From: Laguncularia racemosa
Lineage: Eukaryota; Streptophyta; Magnoliopsida; Myrtales; Combretaceae
Direction: 5' to 3'
Length of the DNA: 64,000 nucleotides
Assembly (NCBI GenBank): GCA_037954665.1
Contig: JBBMOL010000082.1
Coordinates: 2,852,001 to 2,916,000, forward strand
Made by a program: the position numbers and the translations under genes
Part shown: positions 22,176 through 33,990 of the stretch, in pieces
Position numbering within the stretch: the stretch's first letter is position 1
Layout: each line of letters begins with the position of its first letter
The notes under the pieces: generated by a model
What the model was told of the DNA's origin: nothing
Databases searched by the model: none
The model's input: only the letters and a program-made list of their open reading frames with translations

Positions 22176-22810
22176 TGATGGGAATCAAATCATTTCTAGT
22201 ATAAAACCGCTTACTCAGGTTAGAACCAAAGGACTACAAAATCTAACATTGATAGTTCTACTTGATCAGATGGAGCTCGAAGAAAATCACATAGTATCTT
22301 CATTTCTTTTACATGACTATTTTACATTTAATCGGGTACATTTGTCAATGCTTCGGGGTAACGACCAAGTAAACAAAATTGAGAGCGGCTTACCTTGAAC
22401 CGGTGATGCACCTTGAACAGGCAATAATTCACTCAAGCCAGCAGCTTTGCTTTATATTTTCTTTTATTTTTTTTTGGCCAAAATTTGTCTCTTTTAGAAG
22501 GCTACTATAAATACCCTTTTGATAGAAACAAAAAGACAACTTTTGACATTTTTACATATACACAAGGGAACTATTCTCTTATCATTTGAAAACTCTTATT
22601 AATCCTTTGATTGTAGCAAGTGAAAGGATAGGGATTATTGTGTGTTATATCAACAATACCATGCTAGGACCCTCATCTACTAGTGCATTGTATCTAGTAA
22701 GGGATTGGGTGTGTTTTTGCATGGGTTTAGGTTATTCAGTTTTGGTTTGTTGCAATTTATCTTTGGAACTTTTGTGTTTGTTTGATTTCTCCTTGTGTTT
22801 TGGCATATCA
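22176..22810 (+). repeat. Outer 3' LTR of the composite element
   Basis: It begins TGATGGGAATCAAATCATTTC like the 5' LTR at 15104 and ends GCATATCA at 22810, followed by ccatg. Its start is coding in the pol frame (GNQI, then a degraded tail). The TATA box ctactataaatac is near 22503. Confidence 0.87.
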
Positions 22811-22815
22811 CCATG

Positions 22816-24947
22816 TTGCCTTCGTTACTAAACCCTTTTTTTACTTCTATTTACTCTGACCTTATTATTTTTTATTTTGATTTATTTTTCTCAAATCTTA
22901 CAAGAACTTTTGAAGTTTTTGAGACATGATATGCGGTGTTACAATTGTTGTATAGAAAGACAAAACTTTTGGCTAAGGATCACTCTTTTAATGTAAATAT
23001 GCAATGTAATCAGACATGATATTTTGTACTTGTACATACTATTAATGTCAATGCATTTGATATTTTACCTAAAAAAAAAGTTATAACTACTTGAAATTTA
23101 TCTAACTAACCAATAACAAGTTTTAAAAATTAACTAGTAAGCTAGTTAACTAAAACAAAGCTAACTAATGAAGATTTTGTGAAAAAAAGTATTTGCTAAC
23201 AAAAACAAGATTGCTACCTTCATCTTTACTTAACCAATATTAATAGTATTTAGGTCTTGCTATTGTTTTTGTTAAATTGGATTTTAGATTTTCTCAAGTT
23301 TATTTAATATCCCCTCGAAAAGTATATATGACCTGCTTATCTAGTCTAACCATTTGTATTGGTTATTTAAAAAAAATGGACATGATATACCCTAGAAAAT
23401 TAAAAATAATAGCAAATGAAACACTCATTTCTATGTTTCAATTGAAGGACTAAATTCTTATTCTTTTCTATGGAAATCTAAACATATAGAAAAACTCTCT
23501 CTCTCTCTAACTATTGGCACTATTACTCTCCTTACAATAAGAGTGAAATTCTTAACAAATTCAAACTAAGAAAAGAACAAATTATTATTATTATTATTAT
23601 TTGTGATTCCTGGTTCATTTGCTATGTAAGGATCATTTTTGAGGAGCCACAAGACATTTGGTTGGCATATAGGTGTATACGAGGCATATAGTGTATTAAT
23701 AGCATCACTAATTAAGTCTTATTTCCATTTTCATCTCATTGAAAGGTTGGCATCCTAAATTTTAATTTGGAGATTTAGTAGTAGTTACATTTTTAATCTT
23801 CTTGTTAGTCTTGTAATTAATAATTGACATAATATATATGTGATCAAGGATTGTGGTTGTAAATTGTTGTTGTTGTTTATGAAATATTTGATGATTAATC
23901 TACAAAATTAAAAAGTTTTATGGAGTTGTTGATTAGAGTTGGGAAGGGAATTGAATTGCTACTAACATTGGAGTTTGGATTTGTCTTTAGAGATAAAGGT
24001 GTGATTTTTCATATTGAAGGCTAGTTTTGGGGTTGGGAACTTGACCGAAGATGCTCTAAGTTGAATCCCCGACATATAGAGATAAAATTAGAGGAATAAC
24101 TACTAAGAAGATTGAGTACATCATAAAGTAGTTGATAATTTTAGTCATATAATTGACTACAACCCCCTGATGGTCGACTAGAATACTCTAGGAAGACCTT
24201 CATTAACCACCTTGCCTTATGGTTGATCATTGTGGTCCTTTTTTTTTTTTCGGTTTTTTGGGTTAGAATTATGGATTTTAAGTATAATTTGGGTTCTAAA
24301 TCTATCTCTTCTATATATTATTACGTTGTGATTATTGGATTGGACCGTGTGAAGCTAGTGAGGCAATTATAAGTAAGTGGGATGCTTTTATGCATCTATT
24401 TGTGCATGCATGATTAAAATAATGAACCTAAGAACTATCTGACCTTAATTGATGAATGTTGTTCATGCTTGCATAGGGGCTAATAACCATTTTAAACAGG
24501 TGGGCTATGGACTTAGAATTCATCGCCTGTTAGTGGTTGGAAATTTGGTATGAAGTGGCTTATAAGATGACAAACCTAATAACTACCCAACCTTAATTGA
24601 TGATTTTATTTTAGGTACTTATCTCAAGGTTGATAACCATTTTGAATGGGCGGGCTGTGGATAAGATGTTTGGTTCTTATTGAGGGTTAACATTTAAAAT
24701 GAAGTGGTCAATAGTTAAGTGTTGATACCACCTTTGTTGTAGATACATGGGGTGGTTGAGATGATAGAACAAAAGTTGAAAGGGTTAAGAAATTTTGGAG
24801 AATTATTATAGAGAATTATCTAGAACAAAAGATGATAGAACAAAAGTTGTTAAGTATGGGAAATTATTATAGACGGGTTAGATTACTAAAGGTTGATGCA
24901 GGTGATAAACCCATATGAGATAAACTTGTTGGAATTTGATATTGTTG
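22816..24947. other. Unassigned AT-rich sequence
   Basis: I recognise no coding region. It has a TTA microsatellite at about 23581-23601 and an imperfect tandem duplication at 24427-24718, listed separately. It may be an old decayed element or intergenic sequence. Confidence 0.4.
24427..24718. repeat. Imperfect tandem duplication, about 148 bp
   Basis: Two units begin at 24427 and 24575 with 'cctaagaactatctgacctt' and 'cctaataactacccaacctt'. They share 'aattgatga', 'aaccattttaaacaggtgggc'-type segments and 'atgaagtggc'. I cannot assign them to a family. Confidence 0.65.
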
Positions 24948-25636
24948 TAATGTACCTAAGATCAGGATTTGAAGCATGATCAAATGTTGACACTGGATCT
25001 AAGTTTTTGCAAAAACATTGAGTGATCAAAATTGTACCTTTATTTGCTTTTAAGTGTCTATTAGACAAAAATATAAAGAATTTGGATGATTCTTAAGGGT
25101 TGGTTATGATGCATCAACCTTAAAATCAAACTATTGTTTAATTCAAGATTGATGTTACACATAGTCTCATAAATAATCGATGGTTAATTAAAAAAATAAT
25201 ATGAATCACAAATTATGATTAATCAATGCTTGCCATGATCTCAAGGAGATTGATAAGGACAAATAAAGTCTAAATGAATTCCTGAATACAATCGATAAAC
25301 TCTTGTCAATAACCTTAACTCAGATATAAAGGATAAAAATGTAAATAAAGAAAAATAATAACTGAGAGCCTTAACAAACATCATAGAGAACTTCATTCAA
25401 GTGCTAAGATGCTGTGTTTTGATGAAATTTAGCAATAGTTGAACTTCACAGTATCATATGACTTTGTTTGATGGGTAGTTCCAATTAAGTACCTTCATTT
25501 AGATCTCTTCAAGGAATTTTTAGATGAAGTCCCTTTGAATGGTCTTCACTCGACTCGCATCAATTCTAACAACAAAAAATATAATGTTTTAGCTTAACTC
25601 CTCTTTATCTAATGTCTTGGACCTTGATTCCCATCA
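24948..25636 (-). repeat. Element G, 3' LTR
   Basis: It matches 29361-29737 and 37714-38031 in order: 'catgatcaa', 'cataaataat', 'aaggagattgataag', 'gtctaaatgaat', then 'ggataaaaatgtaaataaa' and 'gaagtttaacaataattgaactt'-like segments, ending cccatca at 25636. Confidence 0.7.
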
Positions 25637-26169
25637 TTCCTTGAGTTAATAAAAATTTATCCTCAAATTCGATGTTAGAATACTTGGGTAAAACCCCCAA
25701 GATCAAAAATAAATTTAAACCAAACAAGTGTCTTCTCTTACCTCGATCTAAACCTAACATCTATTTTTATCAACAACTTTGGGTTTAATTATGTAACATC
25801 AATTGTCTTAACAATTTTAAAGTCTTCTTTTGTTATTGACTTAATTAATAAATAATTTCCTTTGACGACATTAAGTTGACTTTGAATTATAGGTACTACA
25901 TAGGAAATATCACTAATGTTGAAGTTTCCAAATCTTTAGAGATCTTGATAGCTACCAAATCTATAATCTTCTCATTGACTATTTCCTTTAGAGACTTTAT
26001 GCTCTCATGCTTCCTACATACGGCCTTAGTCTCTGCTATAATCCCAACATTGCCATACTTGAGTTTCCTTAGTTACATTCCAACCACTCTATTAACTCCT
26101 CTCATCTTACAATTATCGATGTCGAAGTTAAAGATAATGGCTTTATCTCTTTTAGTATTGAATCAAAGG
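25637..26169 (-). other. Element G internal remnant, left part
   Basis: Directly after the LTR the plus strand reads 'ttccttgagttaataaaaatttatcctcaaattc'. On the minus strand this resembles the common end of Ty3/gypsy pol units before the polypurine tract (cgaggatgaat...aactcaagg). No longer conserved frame remains. Confidence 0.45.
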
Positions 26170-26174
26170 CTCTA

Positions 26175-26932
26175 TGATGGGAATCAAAGCTCATTCCATT
26201 GTAATTTAAGACAAAGAGTGATTCAAAGTATCAAATGTCGAGTTAAAAGTTTGAAATCAGATCATAGAGAGTTATATGACTAGGTAATAGTTGTGTTCCT
26301 AAGCATGTTCATCTGCATAGCTAACAACATGACCGTATTGAGCAAAAAGGATGCCAATGAGGTATATGGTCAAGAACACGACTATGTTCTTGATCGTGTT
26401 TCTCCTGACAAACCTTTTTCCTTCTTTTTTTTTTTTTAATTATTAACGAGTTTATCTTTCATCTATATTTTTCTTATTTTTAATTATGAGTTTGCCATTA
26501 AGGTTTAGGAGTTATTCAAGCGTATCTTTCTATAATAGACACATCATGAATTATCTTTTATGTAATATCAAATCTCCCTTTCTTTGGGGTTGAAACCCCA
26601 CCCTACTGTTAACATATTCCTATTGAATCTTATTGGTCAATTTTCTTAATTGATTATGATGCTTTTTAGCTAGATTGTCTCGTGCGTTACATTGGGATTT
26701 TCTTGTTAATTCATTGATTTCCAAAGGTTATGAGTCACATCTATTGAGGAGCATCTTAAACTTAGTTTGATTATTGAATTTATTTTCAATAATCATCCAT
26801 ATCTATTGTTATCTAGATTAATTATAAAGAAAATACCAAAAATCCCCCAAATTACACAATTTGCATATTTTTATATTGCTACGATAATCTAGTGGATCAT
26901 GCTTGGAGTCTTCTATAGATTCAAGCATAGCA
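26175..26932 (+). repeat. Element H, 5' LTR
   Basis: It starts TGATGGGAATC and ends near AGCATAGCA. Compared with the 3' copy it contains about 200 extra bases (roughly 26365-26565). Confidence 0.8.
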
Positions 26933-26937
26933 TAGTT

Positions 26938-26949
26938 TAGTATTAGAGC
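26938..26949 (+). other. Element H primer-binding site
   Basis: TAGTATTAGAGC differs from the tRNA-iMet site TGGTATCAGAGC at two positions, both transitions, and lies five bases after the LTR. Confidence 0.75.
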
Positions 26950-27023
26950 ATTAGAGTTTAACACATGTGATTGGTAAGTCTAAAAGCTGTTATTTAAAAA
27001 AAAGAAAAGAAAAGAGAAGAAGA

Positions 27024-28380
27024 ATGTCTAGACTTAGTGGAGACGAGATTATAGATGTTAGAAATGATGGAGGTAATGTTAGGAGAGGGGAACCAAATAC
27101 AGTAGAAAATGATCTGAATCAACAACTAGCCAATATTGTATAAATGATGCACACGATGTTGACTACACAAACTACTTTAATATAGACCCTAGGAGCGAGT
27201 GCTGCTCAAGGGAATATTTATGGGGGTAGACGTGATAGAGAGCAACCTGAAGTTGTATAATTAGTTGAAGGAGGAGATAACTTTGGTAAGAATCATGCAA
27301 GGATTAGCCACCAATAGGTGAGAGGATTTCATTTTGTTAAATTGTCAATTCCAAAGTTTGACGGGCATGGATTGCCATACGACTATTTAGATTAGGAAAG
27401 TCAGGTAGAGTGAGTGTTTGAATGCTATGCTTGTGTACAAAGGTCAAGTTGTCTTTTGTTAAATTTACATGGGATATTGCATTATGGTGGAAAAAGTCTT
27501 AAAATGCAAAGAAGGGATGATGGAGAGTCTCAGGCAGCTACTTAGAGTATGATAAAGTGGTTGCTTAGAAAGAAGATTATACCCTATTACTATAAGTGGG
27601 ATATGAGGCATTGCTCATTCGGTGTAAGGTAAGGGAACCCATTAAGCATGCTATAGTGAGATTTAATTCTAAGCTGAAATATGAGATTGTGGATGTTGTG
27701 GAGGTAGAACTATATGAGACCCTTGATGGTGTTATTAAATTGGTATTAAGGGTTGAAAGACATAACAAGAGGAATAAGGTTAGATTATAAACTTATCAAG
27801 ATTATCGATCTTAAAGAGAAGCCTAAGAAAGAGTTGAGACGTAGAGATTCAACAAATTTTAAACATCAATAGTTTAAGAGTTATGAAAAGGGTGGTACTA
27901 ACAAATCAACTCCTATTCTAACTGAATTGTAGAAGAATGAATAGACAATTCACAGGAAGAGGTCAAGTTCAAGTGTTAGGGATTTGGGTATCTAGCTTCT
28001 AAGTGTCCAACTGCTATAAATTGAGGTGGTTAGTAAGGAGGAGAAAGAAGATCCTGATGTAGAGATTAAGCATTTGAAGTAGGTTTATGAGTCAAATGAT
28101 GTTATTCATATAGAGGGTAATGGTGAAGATGGAGAAATAATGCTGCTTATGATTAGCCGATCTCTACTATAAGAGAAACCAATTGATGTAATGCAGAGAA
28201 GTAACTTGTTCTTTACCTAATGCCTAGTAAAGTGTAAAACTAGTTTTGTGGTGATTGATAGTGGTGGTTGCATCGACATAGCTTGTACAACATTTGTCCA
28301 GAAGAGCTTGTTTGTGTGGACAGGTGATTCTATTCAACACAGACTAGAACAAGTTAGAGATTCAAGGGTGAATCTTTGTT
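27024..28380 (+). pseudogene. Element H gag and start of protease, broken
   Basis: From ATG 27024 (MSRLSGDEIIDVRNDGG) the sequence follows chromovirus Gag with 'RGFHFVKLSIPKFDGHGLPY' near 27330 and a coiled middle region, with many stops and frame shifts. Near 28200-28300 'NLFFT*CLVKCKTSFVVIDSGG' is the N-terminal half of an aspartic protease, with the Asp-Ser-Gly active-site motif kept. The sequence then ends at the 3' LTR, so pol is deleted. I infer an internal deletion rather than a natural short element. Confidence 0.75.
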
Positions 28381-28393
28381 AACCCCAGGTAGA

Positions 28394-28936
28394 TGATGGG
28401 AATTGGAGCTTGTTCCATTGTAATTCAAGATAAAGAGGGACCTAGAGTGTCAAAAGTTTAAAATCAAATCATAGAAAGGTATATGGTTAAATGTATGGCC
28501 AATAACATGATTGTGTTGAGTGAAAAGGATGACTAGTGAGGTATGCGATCAAGAATTATCTTTTACATAATATCAACTCTCTATCTCATTAAGATTGAAA
28601 CCTTACCTTATTGTCAATATATTCCTATTGAATCCTATCAATTAATTTTCGTAATTGATTGTGGTGATTCTTAGCTAGATTGTCTTATGTGTCACATTGG
28701 GATTCTCTTGCTAATTCTCCGAATTCTAGAGATTGTGAGTTATATCAATCAAGGAAAATCATAAACTCAGTTTGGTTTTTGGATTTATTTTCAATGATCA
28801 TCCACATCTATTGTTACTTAGATTAGTTGTAGCTAAAATATCAAAACCCATAAAATTACACATTTTGTATATTTTTTGGATTGTTTTACTAATCAATGGA
28901 TCATGCTTGGAGTCTTTCATAGATCTGAGAACATGA
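28394..28936 (+). repeat. Element H, 3' LTR with internal deletion
   Basis: It matches the 5' LTR at both ends but lacks about 200 bp between 'gtatgcgatcaagaa' and 'ttatctttta'. The TSD ctcta follows directly. Confidence 0.8.
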
Positions 28937-28941
28937 CTCTA

Positions 28942-29360
28942 GTTTCCTAATCTAAGTTATTGGTTTACTAATTATACTTCCCTCTACAACCTCTCTTTAC
29001 ATGTGTTGTGCTCTATGTTGCTTAATTAAATGTGCTAATGCAACCTTTTATACATGTTAACAACTCTTGCATTTGTAGCTTTAAATCTAACAACTGTCTT
29101 TCTACACTAGGCGTATGGCTAACCCTAAAATTGTTTACACTCTCTCCCAAAATCACTCTACAATATTAATCTCAATTTTTAACATGACTAATCAATTAAT
29201 CAACTCATAGTGTAATAAATAATCACATGTATTCTCTAAATTATATTCACAAACCTAATCTCCATTGATCAACAATTAACAAAAATTTCAAACAATTTTC
29301 CTAACATTCATGAAGCTCATAAATCAAATGTATGTATCATTGTGGCTCTTATGTTGAATT
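28942..29360 (-). other. Element G internal remnant, right part, with decayed PBS
   Basis: This is AT-rich sequence without an open frame. At about 29344-29358 the minus strand reads TTCAACATAAGAGCC, which agrees with TTTGGTATCAGAGCC at 10 of 15 positions and lies exactly where the PBS should be. Confidence 0.45.
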
Positions 29361-29737
29361 TGATGTGCTTAAGATTGAGATTAAAGGCATGATCAATTGC
29401 TAATGTCATATCTAAGGTCTCATGGAAGCCTTGATTGTTAAAACTTTTATTTTTATGGGTTTGGTGTGTGTGTGTGTGTAAGGGATATAGATTCTCATCA
29501 ATCTAAAGATGGAACTATGATTAGATCCAAGATTAATATTACATACAATCTCACAAATAATTAAGAATTAATTAAGAAATCAATTTTACTCATGCATTTA
29601 AATTAATTGGTATTCACCATAATCACAAGGAGATTGATAAGAATAAATAGGAATTTAGAGAGAAATACGTCCTTGTTGAATCTCAATGATGATAAGTGTT
29701 TAAAGTGTCAAAGTCTAAATGAATCCCCAAATATAAT
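29361..29737 (-). repeat. Element G, 5' LTR, left piece
   Basis: It begins tgatgtgctt on the plus strand and contains a (GT)n run near 29467. It is interrupted at 29737 by element F and resumes at 37714. Confidence 0.7.
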
Positions 29738-31023
29738 TGTAGCGACCCACCTACTAGGTCTGATTCTTGAACCTGTTCCAAAATTCCTGTAACTATCCTT
29801 AGTACCTGTATGTGGGTTGCTATACCGTCTCTGAATTAGAGATAAGGCAAATTCTGCTAATATTGAACCTGTAACTCCAACCTGTATGAAATTTTATAAA
29901 CGTCTTGTAAAATGGCGCTAACAGTGCTATCATTTCATATCCACATCATATCTAAACACATGTACTTAAAATCTCCTGTGACATCATGCATCATATATAT
30001 ATATACCATTGGGATCTGCATTCTCGGTAAATAGGCACGGCCCATGATTAATCCTATAGCCTTAAGTGGCTCAAAAGATTACAAATCCAACCTTATACAC
30101 ACAAATATTTACATTACAATATGAAGATTAACACCTATGGATCTTATTTACTAAACATTACATCAAAAATCATTTGACCTATTCGTTTTCCAATTTAATT
30201 TACGACCAGAATAGAGCATTTTTTAAGGACCACATATTTGTGAATCAAATTTCAGAAAAATAAAATTATCACATTAATATGCATACAAAATTATGCCAGA
30301 ATACCAAAAATAATAATTTTTCATCAACATTTGATATTTTTAACAAAAATAGGAAGTTTCGGGCGTTACCGGGGGCTGCTCCGTTCACTGGCCTTCGGCC
30401 ACCAAAGCCGGCAACCACTATGTCGGCCGGAATCCTCTCCCACCCAAAACCTTAACCCTAGCTTGGCCTAGCAGTAGATTTACCCTACCCCCTTCGAACG
30501 AACAGACAAAATCCTCCCTATTTAATTTGATTTTTTTTCTTCAATTTCTTCAAATTCTTGTTGCATCCTACTTTAATCTTGTTCTTCAATTTTCCTAGAA
30601 AATTCGGATGAAATGGAGAGAGTTTTGGTTTCTTTTTTTTTTTCTTCTAATTTTTGATGATTTGTTTTTTTCTCTCTCTCTATTCTAATGTCTATAATAT
30701 ATATATAATATTACTTAATTTTACTGACATTGAATGAGGGTGCTGTTCTGTATTTTTTTTCCTTCCTCTATTATTTATTTTCTTTTTAGCTATAATATAA
30801 TATGTACATTTTTTTTACATATATATATATATATATGCCCATATAATTCATATTATTATTATTATTATTATTATTTATATATATATATATTTTATTTTTA
30901 GCATATAACATATATATACACATTGATTTTACCTTACACACACACACACACACACACACATACACATATATATATATATATTATTTTAATTTTAACATTA
31001 TTGCTTAAGTTTAGGTCCTCACA
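29738..31023 (-). repeat. Element F, 3' LTR
   Basis: It holds (TA)n, (TTA)n and (CA)n microsatellites between about 30810 and 30985. On the minus strand these lie near the start of the LTR. The repeats differ in length from the other LTR. Confidence 0.92.
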
Positions 31024-31040
31024 TTCCCCCCCCTCCCTTA
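31024..31040 (-). other. Element F polypurine tract
   Basis: On the minus strand the bases directly before the 3' LTR are TAAGGGAGGGGGGGGAA. Confidence 0.85.
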
Positions 31041-31178
31041 AAATAGTTTCGTCCTCGAAACTACTACGCGGGTACAACTCATTGTATTTTAATATCCTAT
31101 ACTTAAATTACAAAACACTTAGAATTTAAGTGAGGCCATACATATTTATATCCTAAGGGTGAAACAGAAGTTACCTGT

Positions 31179-31600
31179 TTAGAATAAGTCTAGGTATTTA
31201 GTCCTCATATGATCTTCTCTCTCCCATGTGGCCTCTGCCTTAGTATGGCTATTTCAAAGGACTTTTATAAATGTAATATCCCGATTTCTGAGTTGCCTAG
31301 TGGACTTGTCCAAGATGGCAATGGGATACTCCTCATATGTCATGTTCTCCTGGAGTCCTTTTGGTAGATGTTCTAAGACAACTGTCGGATCACTAACACA
31401 TTTCTTCAATGAAGACACATGGAATACATTATGGATATTGGCTAACTCAGTAGGTAACTCAAGTTCATATGCTACAGCTCTAATCCTCCTCTGAATCTGG
31501 TATGGACCAATATAACAAGAACTCAACTTCCCTTTTACTCCAAATCTCTTGACCCCCTTCATAGGTGATACTTTCAAGAACACAAAGTCTCCAACTTGAA
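31179..31600 (-). pseudogene. Element F integrase C-terminus and chromodomain
   Basis: The segment carries the SH3-like integrase end 'GKLSSCYIGPYQIQRRIRAV' and the linker 'ANIHNVFHVSSLKKCVSDP', normal for Tekay-type elements. After 'RNRDITFIKVL' comes a TGA (31254-31256), then 'NSHTKAEATWEREDHMRT' to the true stop at 31179-31181. The last piece matches the end of a chromodomain, in which the position now TGA is usually Trp. A chromodomain would direct integration to marked chromatin. Lineage placement rests on this and on Gag. Confidence 0.85.
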
Positions 31601-32636
31601 ACTGTAATGGTTTTCTACGTTTATTAGCATAACTTTTCTGTTTACTTTGTGCTGTTTACATTCTGGCCTTTTTCACCTGAACTTTATCCTTCAGCTGCTG
31701 GAGCATTTCTGGTCCCACTACTTGTTTCTCTCCAATCTCATCCCAATATAATGGGGATCTACATTTTCTTCCATATAGGGCTTCATATGGGGCCATCTGT
31801 ATAGTACTATGATAGCTGTTATTATATGCAAACTCGATTAGTGGCAAATGTTCATCCCAATTACCACTAAACTCCAAAACACATGCTCTTAACTTATCCT
31901 CAAATGTCTATATGGTTTTCTTTGTTTGACCATCTGTCTGAGGATGATAAGTTGTACTGAACTTCAATTTGGTGCCCATAGCTTCTTGTAGGGTTTGCCA
32001 AAATCTAGAAATAAACCTAGGATGTCTGTCAGAAACAATAGAAGCTGGTACTCCATGTAATCGCACTATTTCCTTAATATATAACGCTGCTAAGCGAGAT
32101 AGTGGCATGCTCTGTTGAATTGGAAGGAAATGGGCTGATTTAGTCAGCCTATCAACGATTACCCAAATAACATTATGCTGTTTCCTGGTCCTGGGTAATC
32201 CTATAACAAAATCCATGGAAATCTACTCCCACTTCCATTCAGGAATGAAGAGGGGTTGTAATAGCCCTCCAGGTTTTTGATGCTCTGCTTTAACTTGTTG
32301 GCAAGTGCTACACTTTGCCACATATTCTACAATGTCTTTCTTCATCCCTGGCCACCAATACACTGATTTCACATCCCTGTACATCTTATTGCTTCTTGGG
32401 TGGTTTGTATAAATGGTATGATGAGCCTCATCTAGAATTGCTTTTTTGATCTTCTCTATTGCTGGTACGCATAATCTACCTTTGAATCTTAATACTCTAG
32501 TCTCATCACATATAAAGTCGGGATATCTAATCATACTATTCCTGACTTTTTGCAGTTCCTCATCAGTTAGCTGTGCTTCCCGAATCTGATCTTTCAATGT
32601 TGGTTGAATACTCAAACTATTTAATCTAGATTCCAC
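31601..32636 (-). pseudogene. Element F integrase, broken
   Basis: The zinc domain is complete: 'HTIYTNHPRSNKM' followed by 'CSTCQQVKAEH'. The core has Asp in 'SMDFVIGLPRT' and Asp in 'SIVSDRHPRFI'. The Glu expected after 'TDGQT' is Lys (TDGQTKKTI), so the catalytic triad is lost. Stops at 32223-32225, 31908-31910 and 31656-31658 interrupt the frame without shifting it. It continues directly into the chromodomain region. Confidence 0.9.
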
Positions 32637-33990
32637 TCCTGGCCATATAATTTCTAACTGTAACTACTCTAAATCCCTCCACATTTCCACTCTATCAGTG
32701 ATTAAAGTTGCCAGATTACTACACTGTTTCCTACTTAATGCATCAACAACTACATTAGCTTTACTAGGATGATAGTGAATGGCTAGATCATAGTCTTTCA
32801 TCATTTCCAACCATTGCCTTTGTCGTATGTTCAACTCTTTTTGAGTAAGGATGTATTTCAAACTCCTATGATCAGTATATACATCGCATTTATCACCATA
32901 CAAATAATGTCTCCAAAGTTTTAAAGCAAATATTATAGCAGCCAACTCCAAATCATGAGTAGGATAATTCTGCTCATATGGGTTCAACTGACGGGAAGCA
33001 TATGCTATAACTTTGTCATCCTGCATCAATACACACCCTAATCCAATCTGAGAGGCATCACAATATATAGCATACCCACCAGTTCCACTAGGAATGGCCA
33101 AAATAGGAGCTAAAACTAATCTCCTCTTTAATTCCTGAAAGCTTTGCTCACATTGGTCTGTCTATTCAAATTTGACTCCTTTCCTCATCAACCGAGTCAG
33201 GGGTACAACTATCTTTGAAAAGTCTTTCACAAATTTCCTGTAATATCCTGCCATACTAAGAAAACTTCTTACCTCCTTGACTGTGGTAGGAGGATTTCAC
33301 TCTGTGATGGCCTTAATCTTTGCAGGATCTACAGATATTCCAGAACCTGACACAATATGGCCTAAGAATGCAATCTGGTCTAGCCAAAAATCACATTTCT
33401 TCAACTTAGCATACAACTGTTTTTCCTGTGGAGTTTACAACACCTTTCTTAAATGCTTAGCGTGCTCCTCGTTATCTTTAGAATAGATCAAGATATCATC
33501 AATGAATATAGCCACAAAGTCATCCAAATATTCTTTAAATACCCTATTAATCATATCCATAAAGGCAGCTGGGGCGTTAGTTAAACCAAAAGGCATCACC
33601 AGAAATTCATAGTGACTATACTTGGTTCGAAAGGCAGTTTTTGGTATGTCAACCTCCTTCACCTTCAATTGATGATATCCAGATTGCAGATCAATCTTCG
33701 AGAATACAGCTGCTCCCTTCAACTGATCAAATAAGTCATCAATCCGGGGTAAAGGATATTTATTCTTGATGGTTACCTTATTCAACTCACGGTAATCTAT
33801 ATACAAACGTAGACTACCATTCTTCTTTTTCACAAATAACATCGGTGCACCCCAAGGTGACTTACTGGGCCTTATGAAACCCTTATCCAATAATTCCTGC
33901 AACTACTTTTTCAACTCCATCAATTCTACAGGAGCCATACGATAAGGAGCTTTGGATACAGGTTTCGTACCTAGCATTACCTCAATGCCG
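32637..33990 (-). pseudogene. Element F reverse transcriptase and RNase H, broken
   Basis: Reverse transcriptase includes 'QELLDKGFIRPSKSPWGAP', 'YIDYRELNKVTIKNKYPLP', 'FRTKYSHYEFLVMPFGLTNA' and the catalytic box 'IFIDDILIYS' near 33480-33510. RNase H follows with 'AIYCDASQIGLGCVLMQ', 'THDLELAAIIFALKLWRHY', 'VYTDHRSLKYI' and 'VVVDALSRK'. Both polymerase aspartates and the RNase H acidic residues at these motifs are present. Stops at 33435-33437, 33297-33299, 33162-33164 and 32664-32666 lie in the frame, and no base is gained or lost. Confidence 0.92.

Larger units (their letters stand above)
15104..22810 (+). mobile_element. Composite gag-less CRM-like Ty3/gypsy element
   Basis: The outer ends TGATGGGAATCAAATCATTTC (15104) and GCATATCA (22810) are flanked by the same five bases, ccatg (15099-15103 and 22811-22815), so they mark one insertion. 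Inside are a chimeric 5' LTR, a tRNA-iMet PBS, a 1-kb leader without gag, a decayed protease-RT-RNase H-integrase, a 3' LTR of a different subtype (20482-21647), a partial second LTR (21648-22116), a 59-bp pol tail and the matching outer 3' LTR (22176-22810). The pol sequence ('GDEWKTAFKTRHGLYEWLVM', pol running into the LTR) suggests the CRM lineage. The arrangement needs at least one recombination between related elements. Confidence 0.85.
26175..28936 (+). mobile_element. Element H: truncated gag-protease CRM-like element
   Basis: This 2.76-kb element has a 5' LTR at 26175-26932 and a 3' LTR at 28394-28936. It is flanked by the perfect duplication ctcta (26170-26174 and 28937-28941). It keeps a PBS, a decayed gag and the start of protease, but has no reverse transcriptase, RNase H or integrase. 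It sits inside element G. Confidence 0.85.
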
